Shown here one piece after another: positions 11,398 to 21,975 of a stretch of DNA of 64,000 nucleotides. The translations under genes were made by a program, and so were the position numbers. This DNA is from Onchidella celtica (taxonomy: Eukaryota; Mollusca; Gastropoda; Systellommatophora; Onchidiidae), in contig OZ007581.1 of the NCBI GenBank assembly GCA_963931925.1, positions 14,008,822-14,072,821 on the forward strand. Reading direction: 5' to 3'. The notes beneath the pieces are model-generated. The model worked only from the letters and a program-made list of their open reading frames with translations. It did no database searches and was not told the origin of the DNA. The first letter of the stretch is position 1; every line of letters begins with the position of its first letter.

Positions 11398-11745
11398 TTT
11401 TAGGAGGTTCGCTGCCCTTGGCATTTATAATTCATTTTTTTTCTTGTTGTGATAGGGATTCGGCCTCTTAGGATTTTGCCCCGGCGGTGGCCTGCTCTTT
11501 TACTTTTCGATTTCCAAATGCCAAGGTATCTTTAACTTTTTTAAGTACTTTAACGTGCGCAACATGTTCACTGGCCCTCCGAATGTTTCGTCCTCATCCG
11601 AGAAGACCAGGTGCTCGATCCTGCCTACCGATCAGGGACAGGAAAATATGAGAACAATCCCAAACTTCCAACATGCCTGCACCGACCGGGATTTGAACAC
11701 GGTACCATCGGCATGAGAGGCGAGCACCTTGCCTCTAGACCTCCT
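11398..11745 (-). mobile_element. tRNA-derived SINE, family S1 (minus strand)
   Basis: Read on the minus strand, the tRNA-like head (GAGGCAAGGTGCTCGCCTC, B-box region near 11690-11710) leads into the body GGTGCAGGCATGTTGGAA ... TCTTCTCGGATGAGGACG ... ACGTTAAAGTA and a tail at about 11398-11450. The same order is found in copies at 25405, 29575, 48585 and 61430. Confidence 0.8.
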
Positions 11746-13479
11746 TCTGTCCTACCGATGTGTTACATTCCGTCTAGATCGCCTTGTCTTGCTTTTACCC
11801 ACCCAGCACAGTGCTTTGTCCAACTCAAACTCAACCCAGGATTTACAGGTTTAGATCTAGTTGTTTGTGCAAGGTCCAGACTTTGAAGCTATTCCCAAAC
11901 TGACAGCTGCTACTCTTCTGTTAACAGTTAGATCTAGGCTATACGTGTGTCACAACGCGCAGGTGCAGGCGATGGTACTGCAAATGCGGTTTGCAACCTT
12001 GTGGTCTTTCGGCCTATGTGAGACTACAACACACCAATGGAAACAAGTGCTGTATAGTTATACACACTATAAACTTTATTGGGACACGTGGGATGGGGGC
12101 TTAATGTACGTTAGTAATATAGTCTAAATAACTTGAAATAAATCAGTTAATCAGTTTTGAAACTGAAAGCAAGATATGTGACAACGTGTATGCATTTCTG
12201 CAATATTTACCAGCAGCAGACAAGGCGACTCCCATGTTCAAACCCCATTGTTAACTCTCTGCGTGCTGTCAGTTGTATGGTAGGAAACTGTACCGTTCAA
12301 ATAAGCATGCGTTGAATGAACTTCTAGTCTACAAAAAGACCCAGGCTGGAAATGGACTTACGGGTAGTACTGACCTTGCATTTTAGGCTTCTAAATCTGT
12401 GCCAGCAGTGAGGAAGACGTACGTGTTTCTCCAATGCGCCAAGCATTCACTATTCTGTTAGTAAATCAAACACGGTAATCCGTATACATGTATTGCTGGC
12501 CAGACTGACAGAGAGAATGAATGATAGGCCAGGGTTACGAATTTGCTTTCCCCCGCTTTGTGTGTGTAGCGGAACAGGCACACAACGGCAAGGCGTGTCG
12601 TAGTCGTACAGGGAGGTAGACAAGCCAAGCACACACAGTTTGCCGTTTTGCGCACGGGTCAGCGCCGCAAGTGAACGCTACAACATCTACCACTACCAGT
12701 CGAACGCACACAGATCCCCTTCGGTTGATGTCGATAGGACGCGTTAAAACTTCATCCCCGGCGTCAATGTTCTTTCTTCCCTCTTATTCACCCGGCTCCC
12801 CGCTCTTTCCTTCCTCTGTCTGTCTCTCCCAGAGATATCTTACCCTCTCCTCACGCCCGACGAGCGTTGGTGGGGCGGGCGGGGGGCTCTGCGCTGGGGC
12901 CACTGTGCTGACATGGATTTAACATTTCTGCATCCGCTCTTACCCTCTTACTCGCTTATCATAGGATTACCAGCGGGCGTTGTGCGCTGTGCATGCTCAC
13001 GTCTCTCATGACGTCTGAGGTCTAGACTGAAGAATCCAAACTGTCAACAGACAGATAACCGATATCTGAGCCCGCGATGTTTTGATAGTGGTTATAATTG
13101 AGGTCCGCACGGTAACCTATCTTATCGCGACTGTTTTCAAAAATTGAGATTTGGCAGGCTTTTCGCACTTGACAGCCGGCAGGTTATATTTTAAGTATTT
13201 TAAACCTGATAAGAAAGTTATTCTGTGTTTTTCTTCTCCAGAAAAATTGGGAGAAACCTGAGTTACGATAGTTTACCACACGGCACTCGAGATAAAGTCC
13301 ACAGCCTCTAAAATCAGTGGATCTCAGAGTCGCGGGCCACATTTCTTCCCTCGCCATCACGTTTTTGTTGTTTGTTTGTTTTTTCAGTTCCTCCCCCCAT
13401 TTTGTATTCGAAGTGTTTATCCGCCGATAATTGGTATAGTGGCGTTTATTTTGGAAAAACCATTCTTCACATGTATAGA
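11746..13479. other. Intergenic sequence, no supported gene
   Basis: I looked for C2H2 finger exons that would extend HINFP upstream and for dehydrogenase exons and found none. Short reading frames here have no family signature. A fragment of repeat R1 lies at about 13255-13300. Confidence 0.45.
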
Positions 13480-13870
13480 GGGTCCACAAGAGCGTAGTGG
13501 TTAGCATTTTCTCCTGTTGATCGGGTGACCGTGTTCGATTCTCAGGCCGTTGTTGTTTCAAATAAGTCTTTTTTTTTTTTTATTAGGAATCAATCTGTTT
13601 AATGTTTTTTCTTAATCCAACAACAATATAGGGAGGAATAAATCCAGTTGTTTGTTGTTGTTTTTTTTTGTATCTAGACAACACCAATCTTGGCTGATAA
13701 ACCGCCGATAGGGCCGATATTGTTGGCGGATAAACCTGGGCCGATATTGTTGGCGGATAAACCTGGGCCGATATTGTTGGCGGATAAACCTGGGCCGGTA
13801 TTGTTGGCGGGAAAAAAAAATCAGGGCCGATATTGTTGGCGGATAAACTTGGGGTAATACCAGCAGCCTT
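13480..13870 (+). mobile_element. tRNA-derived SINE, family S2, with internal 27-bp repeats
   Basis: A tRNA-like head at 13480-13552 has an A-box-like GCGTAGTGGTTAGCA and a B-box-like GTGTTCGATTC. After a T-rich spacer come about five 27-bp units with the theme GGCCGATATTGTTGGCGG then ATAAACCTG. Inverted copies of head and unit lie at 24190-24475 and 28425-28690, where only one or two units are present. The head is degenerate and is not a functional tRNA gene. Confidence 0.75.
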
Positions 13871-14088
13871 TTCATTAATCGTCGCATAATTGTTTCACAA
13901 CAATTCCTTTTTCAGTGGTATTCTTTGAAATAAATTTAGCAGCTTCGTCGTTGGTTGGTGGGCGCCTCCGGTAGCCCCCCCCCCCCCCGCCCCTCTTGTC
14001 CTATCGTTGTGTTACATTCTGTCTGTCGTCTTGCTTGTTCCTAGCACAATGTGACCGTTGTCGTGTCGATTTGCATTCGCCAAACTTA

Positions 14089-14340
14089 AACTCGGGATGC
14101 TACCCGGGGCACGGGATGTCGAGTCGGTTCAATTCTCCAAATTCCGGTCCGTCGACTTGCGCGTATCACCCATGTCAACAATGCAACAATTCGCACCCAC
14201 GCCCCTTCATAATTGAACGAAAAAGACTAGCACCACAGAGGTATGAGTAGTACTCACCGTGTTTATACGCGCGCAAGTTGTGGACATATAATGAAAGAAG
14301 GAATGGTCCGTTTCGATATGCAGTGTCCCGGATCTTATCG
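14089..14340. mobile_element. MITE family M2, copy 2
   Basis: The ends GATGTCGAGTCGG and the inverse at about 14303-14340 match the termini of the copy at 5055-5305. The interior is the reverse complement of that copy. The minisatellite at 14341 starts at its right end. Confidence 0.65.
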
Positions 14341-15235
14341 TTGAGAAGGTGTGTGTGTGTGTGTAACGGGATGTTGCCCCCATCGTAATGCGTGTATGGG
14401 AAATGGCATGTGTGTGTGTGTATCGGGATGTTGCCCCCATCGTAATGCCTGTATGAGAAATGGCATGTGTGTGTGTATCGGGGTGTTGCCCCCATCGTAA
14501 TGCGTGTATGGGAAATGGCATGTGTGTGTGTATCGGGATGTTGCCCTCATCGTAATGCGTGTATGGGAAATGGCATGTGTGTGTGTGTAACGGGATGTTG
14601 CCCTCATCGTAATGCGTGTATGGGAAATGGCATGTGTGTGTGTGTATCGGGATGTTGCCCTCATCGTAATGCGTGTATGGTAAATGGCATGTGTGTATGT
14701 GTAACGGGATGTTGCCCTCATCGTAATTCGTGTATGGGAAATGGCATGTGTGTGTGTGTAACGGGATGTTGCCCTCATCGTAATGCGTGTATGGGAAATG
14801 GCATGTGTGTGTGTGTAACGGGATGTTGCCCTCATCGTAATGCGTGTATGGGAAATGGCATGTGTGTGTGTGTAACGGGATGTTGCCCTCATCGTAATTC
14901 GTGTATGGGAAATGGCATGTGTGTTTGTGTAACGGGATGTTGCCCTCATCGTAATGCGTGTATGGGAAATGGCATGTGTGTGTGTGTAACGGGATGTTGC
15001 CCTCATCGTAATGCGTGTGTGGGAAATGGCATGTGTGTGTGTGTGTAACGGGATGTTGCCCTCATCGTAATGCGTGTATGGGAAATGGCATGCGTGTGTG
15101 TGTGTAACGGGATGTTGCCCTCATCGTAATGCGTGTATGGGAAATGGCATGTGTGTGTGTGTGTGTGTGTAACGGGATGTTGCCCTCATCGTAATGCGTA
15201 TATGGGAAATGGCATGTGTGTGTGTGCATCAGAAA
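14341..15235. repeat. Minisatellite, 55-65-bp unit, about 15 copies
   Basis: The unit is GGGATGTTGCCCTCATCGTA, then ATGCGTGTATGGGAAATGGC, then AT(GT)n. Copies 1-3 have CCCCCAT and later ones CCCTCAT. Length variation comes from the GT run. Long reading frames on both strands come from the 57-bp period being a multiple of three and are not genes. Confidence 0.95.
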
Positions 15236-15887
15236 TCGCCAAGATCGAGTGTGTACATACTTATAGATGGTCCCCGGGGGGGGGGGGTAAATAAACCACG
15301 CAACGTGACTGTGACTGTAGGGGACAGGTTTGGAAAGGTTTAGAACCGCTGCTCATGTAATCCCAGCTAGCTATACCCGGCTGTGATAAAAATTGACCCT
15401 CCCGCGTATCACTGACATCAGCCACAACTGAGGTAGTGTATGATTGTTTTGACAGGCGAACACCCGGAAATAAGACTGATAAGTGCCCAACTTCGTGTGG
15501 TGAAGTGTGCCTGCACCGGAAACTGGAGGAGTTTTATGGGGGGTGGGGAGGGGGAGGTGAGAGGGAAGGGGCGGGGAATGGAAGTAGTTAGGAAGGAATG
15601 GAGAAGAGGTGGTGACAGAAGAGGGGTGGTGGAGATGGAACACAATTGAAAGTTCTGCTTACACATTCCTCCTCCCCCCCCCCCCCCAACCCCACAACTG
15701 GATGCTGAAGAAGGTGGTGGTGACCCGGGGCGCTAATTTATCTCTGAATCTTTCCCTCCCTCCCTCCGTCCACCCGCCCCCCCCCCTCCTCTCTCTCGTC
15801 TGTCTGTCTGTCTGTCTCACTCTCTATCCTCCCTTATCGTCAGTTGCGGACCTCCAAACTCAAACTCAAGATGCAAAATGCTGTTGT
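15236..15887. other. Low-complexity interval
   Basis: G run (about 15277), GA-rich block (15530-15615), C run (15676-15688) and CT-rich block (15745-15830). No gene. Confidence 0.6.
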
Positions 15888-16880
15888 TATAAGTACGTAC
15901 GGTCCCCAAGCGTTTTGTGCTAGGGGCGCGTACGTATACTCGGTCTGATTTGAGTTAATTGCGGTTCATGACGCGTCGGCACGATAACGGCCACTTTGCG
16001 CCCTTCACGGTCTATTTGGGTACATTTTCTTTACGTTTCGTATTTAGAACTTTTAAGTTTAAAATAGAACTAAATACAGTCAGATAATTTTATCACATTG
16101 GTAAAATTCTCTAAAGTTGTTTTGTATAGATTTGGGAAAAGTTTTGTAAGTTGTTTTGTATAGATTTGGGAAAAGTTTTGTAAATGGGTATCAAAGTTTT
16201 TAAATCAAGTTCTCTCAGAAAGGACAGGATGCGCTGCAGGCCTTGCGTATACGTACCTCTCCCAAACCCGTCCTTATCCTCAACCCTAAATCTATTTATA
16301 TATTTCAGTAACTTGCAACCTTTGGCATGACTAACTGACCAAACTATACACTCTTCTTGCCTTAAATTTGGCAGGAAGGTGGCAATTGAGATAAGGAAGA
16401 TGATGGCTATAATTAAAAGTTGTTTACTTCAAGCGTGTATTTTAAAAAAATAACAATGTTTATTGCTATGTAACATCTGTATTTTTGCATGTTTGTTTCG
16501 TAATATTATAGTACCGTGCACGTCATAAAAAGTAACCGTATCAAGCGTTCAGTTTGGTGCGTAGTGTCCTGGTGCACATGAGTTCTGAAGCAGGGCTGCA
16601 GATTATTACTTTTATTGTAGGGGGGGGGGGAATCACATGATTGTTTATTCTGGGCAATGCCCGGTAGCTCATCTAGTCTTATCTAATCTCTAACCCTGCC
16701 CCCTACCCTTTCAACCAAAAAAACAGGAGGAAAACAAAAAGAAAATCTAAAAAAAATAGTTAATTAAGGCTGTTGTTAGGAGCATTTCGGGAGGAGCCCT
16801 CTAGCTCTGGGGTCACAAAAGACTTCAAAAATACGTACCCCTAGCGCAAAAAAAAACTTGGGCAAGGGGGGGGGGCGTAC
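15888..16880 (-). mobile_element. MITE family M3, copy 2, interrupted by two insertions
   Basis: Pieces at 15888-15938, about 16243-16297 and about 16684-16880 together give the complete order of the M3 interior in reverse. They are split by unrelated sequence at about 15939-16242 and 16298-16683. The outer ends GTACGTACGGTCCCCAAG and GCGTACGTACTCG match the family termini. Confidence 0.65.
16298..16676 (+). mobile_element. Nested insertion with a Helitron-like 3' end
   Basis: This segment interrupts the M3 copy between its AACCCTAAATC block and its TCTAACCCTGCC block. It ends in GGGCAATGCCCGG (hairpin), then TAGCTCATCTAG|T, the hairpin-plus-CTAG arrangement of Helitron 3' ends. The 5' boundary is less certain. 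Confidence 0.45.
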
Positions 16881-17054
16881 GTACTCGTAACAACATTCAA
16901 ATATCTTCAATAAATCAGTCTGTATCAGTCTCACTTAGAGATATCCTGTGGTTTCACCCAACTTCTCCTTCTGCCCTATCATTTTGCTGCATTCTGTCGC
17001 TGTCGTTTTTGCTTCATCCTGGCAGAATGTGGTAGGGTTAGGGTTTTGATCTGC

Positions 17055-17180
17055 CGGCAAGTTGGGTGATGACGTCACGATGCTGAGTTTCAATGAGAGA
17101 CAGCTGGTCTTGCGTCAGCTGGTGCGCGAGCTATCATTGAAACTCAGGTGACGTCACCGTCGTGACGTAACTATCCAACT
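17055..17180. repeat. Imperfect palindrome carrying CRE-like motifs
   Basis: The arms GTTGGGTGATGACGTCAC...CTGAGTTTCAATGA and the inverse at about 17128-17180 pair across a short loop. TGACGTCA occurs perfectly once in each arm, plus a half-site GTGACGTAA. This looks like a snap-back MITE; regulatory action is only a possibility. Confidence 0.6.
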
Positions 17181-17185
17181 ATTTG

Positions 17186-18051
17186 GACAATCAAAATGGG
17201 CTAACGCGGAGCCAAGGTACCAGTGTCTGATCTGCTATGTTGATGACCACATTGGTAATTGGTCATAGTCTTAATTTCACAATTGACATTCTTTAAAATC
17301 TTTACAGAGGCACAAATCCTTTCCAGAATACCAAGTTTTTACAGTAATACCATGTTTTGTTTACATTTCTGTATTGTGCGAATCAAAGAAACCACGAACA
17401 GTAATACCGGGGTAACGGCCACAACGTTATTTCCACTGTTATGTCCCCTGATATTTTTAGTAAGTTATGTAACAGCTTTGGCCAAGCTTGCTTAATGTCA
17501 GAGCCACATACGGTAAACTTTAGATATCCGAGAGCCACAAGATATGAATAAAAGTTACACACGCGTTTTTATCGTTCCCTACACATTTTGTTACAAAGAG
17601 TTTATATAAATATTAGGATATAACTATTAGGAAATACATACATGCAAAACAATATTTACTCTTGTACGCAGTTTTTTAAACCGTTGTGGTGAAAAAAAAA
17701 GTTCAGCTAACATATTTCTACGAACTGCATAATGGAGGCCAAAGAGCCGCGGTTTGGCCACCCCTGTAATATAATATCTAGGGTCTTCGAAATGATATAT
17801 TTTATTAATTTAAATAAATCTGCAAAAAAAAAAAAAAAAAAAAACAATAACAAAAAAATATGGTTTTATCCCAGCATCCTAGCGTCATTTGCATTGACTG
17901 TGCGATATTTGCCGCTTGTCTCGTTAATTTGCACAATTTCTATCCAACTTTTCCTTCAGTTGAAAGATACCTTCTGGTCATGCAAGTCAGGTGCAGGGCA
18001 ATGCGGAGCGTTCAGTGGGATGTCCGCCAGACATAAATGCGATCTGCATCT
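17186..18051. other. Interval with a hAT-like end and a poly-A run
   Basis: GGTTTGGCCACCCCTG at about 17750-17766 is a hAT-like terminus, with partner-like GAGCCAC sequence near 17500. A poly-A run is at about 17823-17845. No gene. Confidence 0.45.
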
Positions 18052-18259
18052 GGCGAAATCGGGCTAAATGTGAAAGAACAAATTCCTGAGAAAGGGAATT
18101 TTTTTCTTCTGTGGAATTTGAGATTTGCTGATATCATGAAAGATAAGCCATTTTTCTTCATTCGGTTAAAATATTTATTTGAAGTCATCCTAGAAATAAT
18201 TATTTTATTTTGATTTTTTAAAGAGGTATGAACATTTCATCCTATGCCTGGTTTCGCCC
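18052..18259 (-). mobile_element. MITE family M5, copy 2
   Basis: The ends GGCGAAATCGGGCTAAATG and the inverse at 18236-18259 are related to the copy at 8492-8718. The interior is its reverse complement with many differences. Confidence 0.6.
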
Positions 18260-18639
18260 GATTCATTCACTTATGTGCCGCGCGGGCGTCGCAAGATCTC
18301 TCGGCAGGCTGCCAGTGCAACTGAACAGTCCCCCCTTCAATTTTCCCCAGTAAAAAAGCCGATAGTTCATCGTCATCCTCGACTATTACATCTTTGCTAT
18401 TGTCTTTTGGGTCTGACATCATTTGGTTGCTGTCCTTATATTGATGTCACTGCACGCCACATCCACACTTGACTACTGGACATCACGTCATGGGACAAGG
18501 TCGGGGGAAAGAAAAAAAAACGCAAAAAAAATAATATATAAATCGCATTGTCCCCTATCTTTATTCTGTGTTCAATTCAGTCATGACCAAAAAGGGGGGC
18601 CGCCCGTACACTGTCCTTCTTAAAGCTCGGTTTTTACAC

Positions 18640-19005
18640 AGATGTTGTTACTTGTACGTACGTACCCCCAAGTTGTTTGAGCCACAAGGATTGTTTGTTA
18701 CTTGTGCGTAGGTACCCCACGTTTTTTTATTCGAGGGATACGTATTCAAAAATTTATTTGTGACTCCAGAGCTAGAGAGCTCCTCCCGAAATACTCCTAA
18801 CAACAGTCTTAATTAATTATTCTTTCGGATTTTCTTTCTGTTTTCCTCCTGTGTTTTTTTTTTTTGGTTGAAAGGGTAAGGGACAGGGTTAGGGATTCGA
18901 TGATATTTAGGGTTGAGGATAAGGACGGGGTTAGGGATAGGCACGTATACGTACCCGCCCCTGGCGAAAAACGCTTTTGGGGACCGTACGTACAAGGAAT
19001 AACAG
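18640..19005 (+). mobile_element. MITE family M3, copy 3
   Basis: Uninterrupted copy with GTACGTACGTACCCCCAAG at the left, a second degenerate end at about 18688, the AGAGCTCCTCCCGAAAT and GGGTTAGGGATTCGATGA blocks, and GACCGTACGTACAAGG at the right. Confidence 0.7.
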
Positions 19006-19065
19006 CCTTTTACAATGTTTCAGGAGCTGCAAAAAATAAGATATAAAAAAAAACCTACGATAATA

Positions 19066-19180
19066 GCCAAAAAAAATTTTTATTTAACCCTTAGTTTCCA
19101 GAATTTAACCCCCAGTTTGCAGCACAACTTGCCGGCTACCAAGGGCTACAAATGTATCTCAGTTTTTGAACAACAAAAAA
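19066..19180 (+). repeat. Dispersed repeat family R1, copy 2 (partial)
   Basis: ATTTAACCCTTAGTTTCCAG, AATTTAACCCCCAG and AACTTGCCGGCTA follow the block order of the copy at 10078. Confidence 0.55.
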
Positions 19181-19425
19181 AATGTACTTTTACGGTGGTT
19201 AACCATGCTGGCCCCGGAAAAGAAACCAGTGAACTTGACCTAAATTGATATAATAACACGGCACTACCACTATTTATTTCTGTAAACTTGTTACATTGGG
19301 GCCACCCATGGGTATGTCTGGACTTTTGGTGAGTTTGGCCATATTATTAGAAGCACGAACTTTCAATGTGTGCTAGTTCCACGCACATCAAGTGTGGTAA
19401 TGTATGTATTATGTGTCTTCCCCAG

Positions 19426-19503
19426 AGCCCAAGTTTGAATGTTCACACTGCAACAGTAGATTTGGTTCAGAGAGAATACTCAGGGATCATATGAGGCATC
19501 ATG
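19426..19503 (+). CDS. HINFP: Histone H4 transcription factor (HINFP), C2H2 finger exon
   Basis: The acceptor cttccccag precedes base 19426 and the donor is CATG|GTGAGT after 19503. The 78-bp exon is phase 1 at both ends and encodes one C2H2 finger, FECSHCNSRFGSERILRDHM, with C-x2-C-x12-H-x3-H spacing. The wording closely follows the vertebrate HINFP finger that precedes [12 protein letters not shown], and that is how the exon at 37055 begins after joining (G|TC gives Val). The orthology call is therefore strong. HINFP is a nuclear DNA-binding factor for histone H4 gene transcription at the G1/S transition. Vertebrate HINFP has further fingers upstream; none was found between here and the left edge, so those exons lie outside the window or are missing. 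Confidence 0.88.
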
Positions 19504-19509
19504 GTGAGT

Positions 19510-19587
19510 ACAATGTGTGGATCTGTCTGTTTGTCTTTGTCTTTGTGTTTGTCTTTCTCGCACCAGCTTTCTCTCTCTTTCTCTCTC

Positions 19588-19629
<42 letters not shown>

Positions 19630-19653
19630 AGTCTCTGTCTCTCTGCCTCTCTC

Positions 19654-19724
<71 letters not shown>

Positions 19725-19755
19725 GTCTGTCTGTCTTTCTCTCTCTCTCTGCAGA
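19510..19755. repeat. CT / CTGT microsatellite just inside the HINFP intron
   Basis: (TC)n and (TGTC)n runs begin within about 15 bp of the donor. They create three overlapping spurious reading frames. Confidence 0.9.
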
Positions 19756-20949
19756 ACATTGTGATTTTTACAATGTCAGCCACTAATGTCATGGACAGAA
19801 GCGACCCTGAGGCGAACCAAGGCAGTTACATGTTACTGCCCGGTTCGTCTAACCTTTTCTCACTATTGCGTGAGAAAGACAAGACCCTAAATACACTGTA
19901 TTTGTTTAACGAAGGTTCTCTCCTTCCAGAGATCTCAAATCGTCTCGCCCTTCCAGGAGTTTCTTTTTTTTTTCCATTTAGTCATTGTTTTTGCTGTTGT
20001 TTATATCTGTACGAATTTGCTGTTGTTGTTGTTATATTTCATTTATTTGTTGTTGTTGTTGTTTTGGAGGGGGGGGGGGGCACGGCTGTTCCTCTCCTCT
20101 CAAAATCTCCAAACTTAAAAGTTTGGCTCGGTATTTCGTAACCCGATACACACCCGACCGTACCTTCACGCCACCCGGGAGGACCGTCGCATCCCCAATG
20201 TGTATTGAGAGCATCAATAAAATCTCTCCGTGTCTCAGGTGTGGAAGTGCATGCAGCCCATGACCTGTGTAGTGTGTAGCGCACAGGCAAAAGGGGTGAA
20301 AGGCTTAAAAAGCCGAGTTTTATCATTCTATTACTCGGTTCATTTTGTCTTCACTTTTTGTTAAAAAAAAAATACCATGAGTTCAACCATCATTTTCTGA
20401 TGGCACCGATACAACTTTCACACTGGACAAATCACAGTAAGTAGTACAGTATTAATTTTATCTGTTTTTATAAGCCTAATCAGTATTATCAGTCTAAACA
20501 TTTGACATCTTTCAGATAAAATAAATCCTAATTTGCTAGTTTATTGAGATATCTAATTTGCAGGCTTTTGATCCTGAATATATCCTGTGCAGGGTAGTAT
20601 TTTATGCGTTTGATTTTTGACTCCTCAGCGGCTGATTTTTAAATGGCATTTTTGCAAAGAGGAAGACCTGAAAAAAAAATCCTGCTTTGCACATAATTAT
20701 ATCAATGAAGTAAACTTCTATTTTAGGTAATGATATAACTATCTTGCGCCCTCTCTCTTTTTCTCGCTTTTTCTGTCCCTCTCTCAGTCACTCACTCACT
20801 CACTCTCTCTCTCACTAAGAAAATTGTGATATAGTTTACAGGATTTTAATCATTCTACTCTGTTATAATATATTATTTAAATCATGATACTTTTAATTCA
20901 AAATTTCACAATAATTTCAGTAAACTATTTTATTCTTGTTTACTTTCAG
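19756..20949. other. HINFP intron, upstream of RAG1-N-like copy B
   Basis: T/TTG-rich tracts near 19966-20065, a G run at about 20066-20080 and a CT tract near 20750-20815. No exon recognised. Confidence 0.5.
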
Positions 20950-21395
20950 CTGCATCCCAGTCATGGCCGAAGTTGGTAAACACACTGAGACCGTTCACCA
21001 GGAACATGTGGATAAACTAGATGTCTATGTCGAGTGTGTGGATTAAGGGTACAGTCAACTAGAGACTGGGAATACAGAGTTCAACCACGCCGGCGCACAT
21101 ATTTCAGAAAGGATTTACTAGTATTCTTTGGAATTGACATTTCTAGTGACAAAATCCATCACTCGCCTGTCATGTGTAGGAAATGTGTTCGCAGAGCACA
21201 CAACCTGAAGACAAGAACTGTCGCTCATGAAGCCCTAACAACAATCAGAAACAGTGTGATAAATTCAAAGGACATATGGTGTGAGTTCAATGCTGAGTAT
21301 TTAATGCACGAGTGCAGGCTCTGTGGCCATTTTTTTTAGTTTTTCTAAAGGTGGAAGGCCAAGGTCCCGGAGACGTTGTCTCCCATCATTAACAG
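20950..21395 (+). pseudogene. RAG1 N-terminus-like domain exon, copy B (frameshifted)
   Basis: The acceptor tactttcag precedes base 20950 and an ATG lies at 20963 (MAEVGKHTETVHQEHVDKL). An 8-base insertion at about 21020-21027 then breaks the frame immediately before the first Cys pair. The next frame gives CGLRVQ, DLLVFFGIDISSD, the pair MCRKC, the Trp in DIWCEF and CRLCGH. A T-run length change near 21331-21337 breaks the frame again, after which SFSKGGRPRSRRR is readable up to a donor TTAACAG|GTAATG. Two frameshifts make it a probable pseudogene, though the T-run change could be a sequencing error. The final split codon is again Gly in phase 1. Confidence 0.72.
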
Positions 21396-21767
21396 GTAAT
21401 GTTAGCAAAGACAAATTACACCAGGAAAACTAACGAAATTGTTTTTAAAAAAGGTTTGAAGTTTTGATTTACTGATTTTTATATGTCTTTGTAAATTAAA
21501 AATAATTAGTACATAATACTATCACCTAAAAATGTGTATAACTTTTTTGATGAGCATTTGCAGAAGATATGTGCCGTTTCAAAGCAAGTGTAGTACATGG
21601 GTGTAGCATTATTAGACTCAAAGTTATCGAATTCAGAGTTGGCATAAAACATGAAAGTTTTCCAAAAACCACTGGAGAAAACAGCCCTTGTGACTTGCGA
21701 CCCGTGAACAGAGGTATCATGTTACATCATTAAGTTAGCAGGCAGGAACAGCCGGGGGGGGGGGGGG
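21396..21767. other. HINFP intron sequence, nothing recognised
   Basis: AT-rich, with a G run at about 21754-21767. Confidence 0.45.
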
Positions 21768-21975
21768 TCACTTTACCAAATTCAGGAGCGTGGCAGCAAC
21801 AGCTCCAACATATTACAAGGATTTTCGGTGACGTTCAGAGTCATGTTAGGGTTAGGGTATACAGTCCAAAGATTGCAGCACCCATGGCAGTGTTCGGTAG
21901 GACGAAATCCCTTAGCCGATGACCTGTGTGTGTGGGGGTCTGTTGCTGCCCCGCTCCTGAATTTGGTAAATTGAG
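21768..21975. mobile_element. MITE with about 33-bp terminal inverted repeats (family M6)
   Basis: The left end TTTACCAAATTCAGGAGCG then TGGCAGCAACAG is mirrored at the right as CTGTTGCTGCCCCGCTCCTG then AATTTGGTAAA. The same right terminus recurs at about 26236-26262, at the end of a THAP-derived segment. That terminus marks the start of both units of the 4-kb tandem duplication. Confidence 0.75.

Noticed and set aside
14341-15048. Long reading frames on both strands (about 190-220 residues)
   Set aside because: They follow the minisatellite unit, whose dominant 57-bp length is a multiple of three; repetitive YTHTHAISHTRIT-type text is not a protein family.
19499-19792. Overlapping frames of Ser/Leu or Arg/Glu repeats near the HINFP donor
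   Set aside because: Translation of CT/TCTG repeats on both strands; the true coding part ends at 19503.
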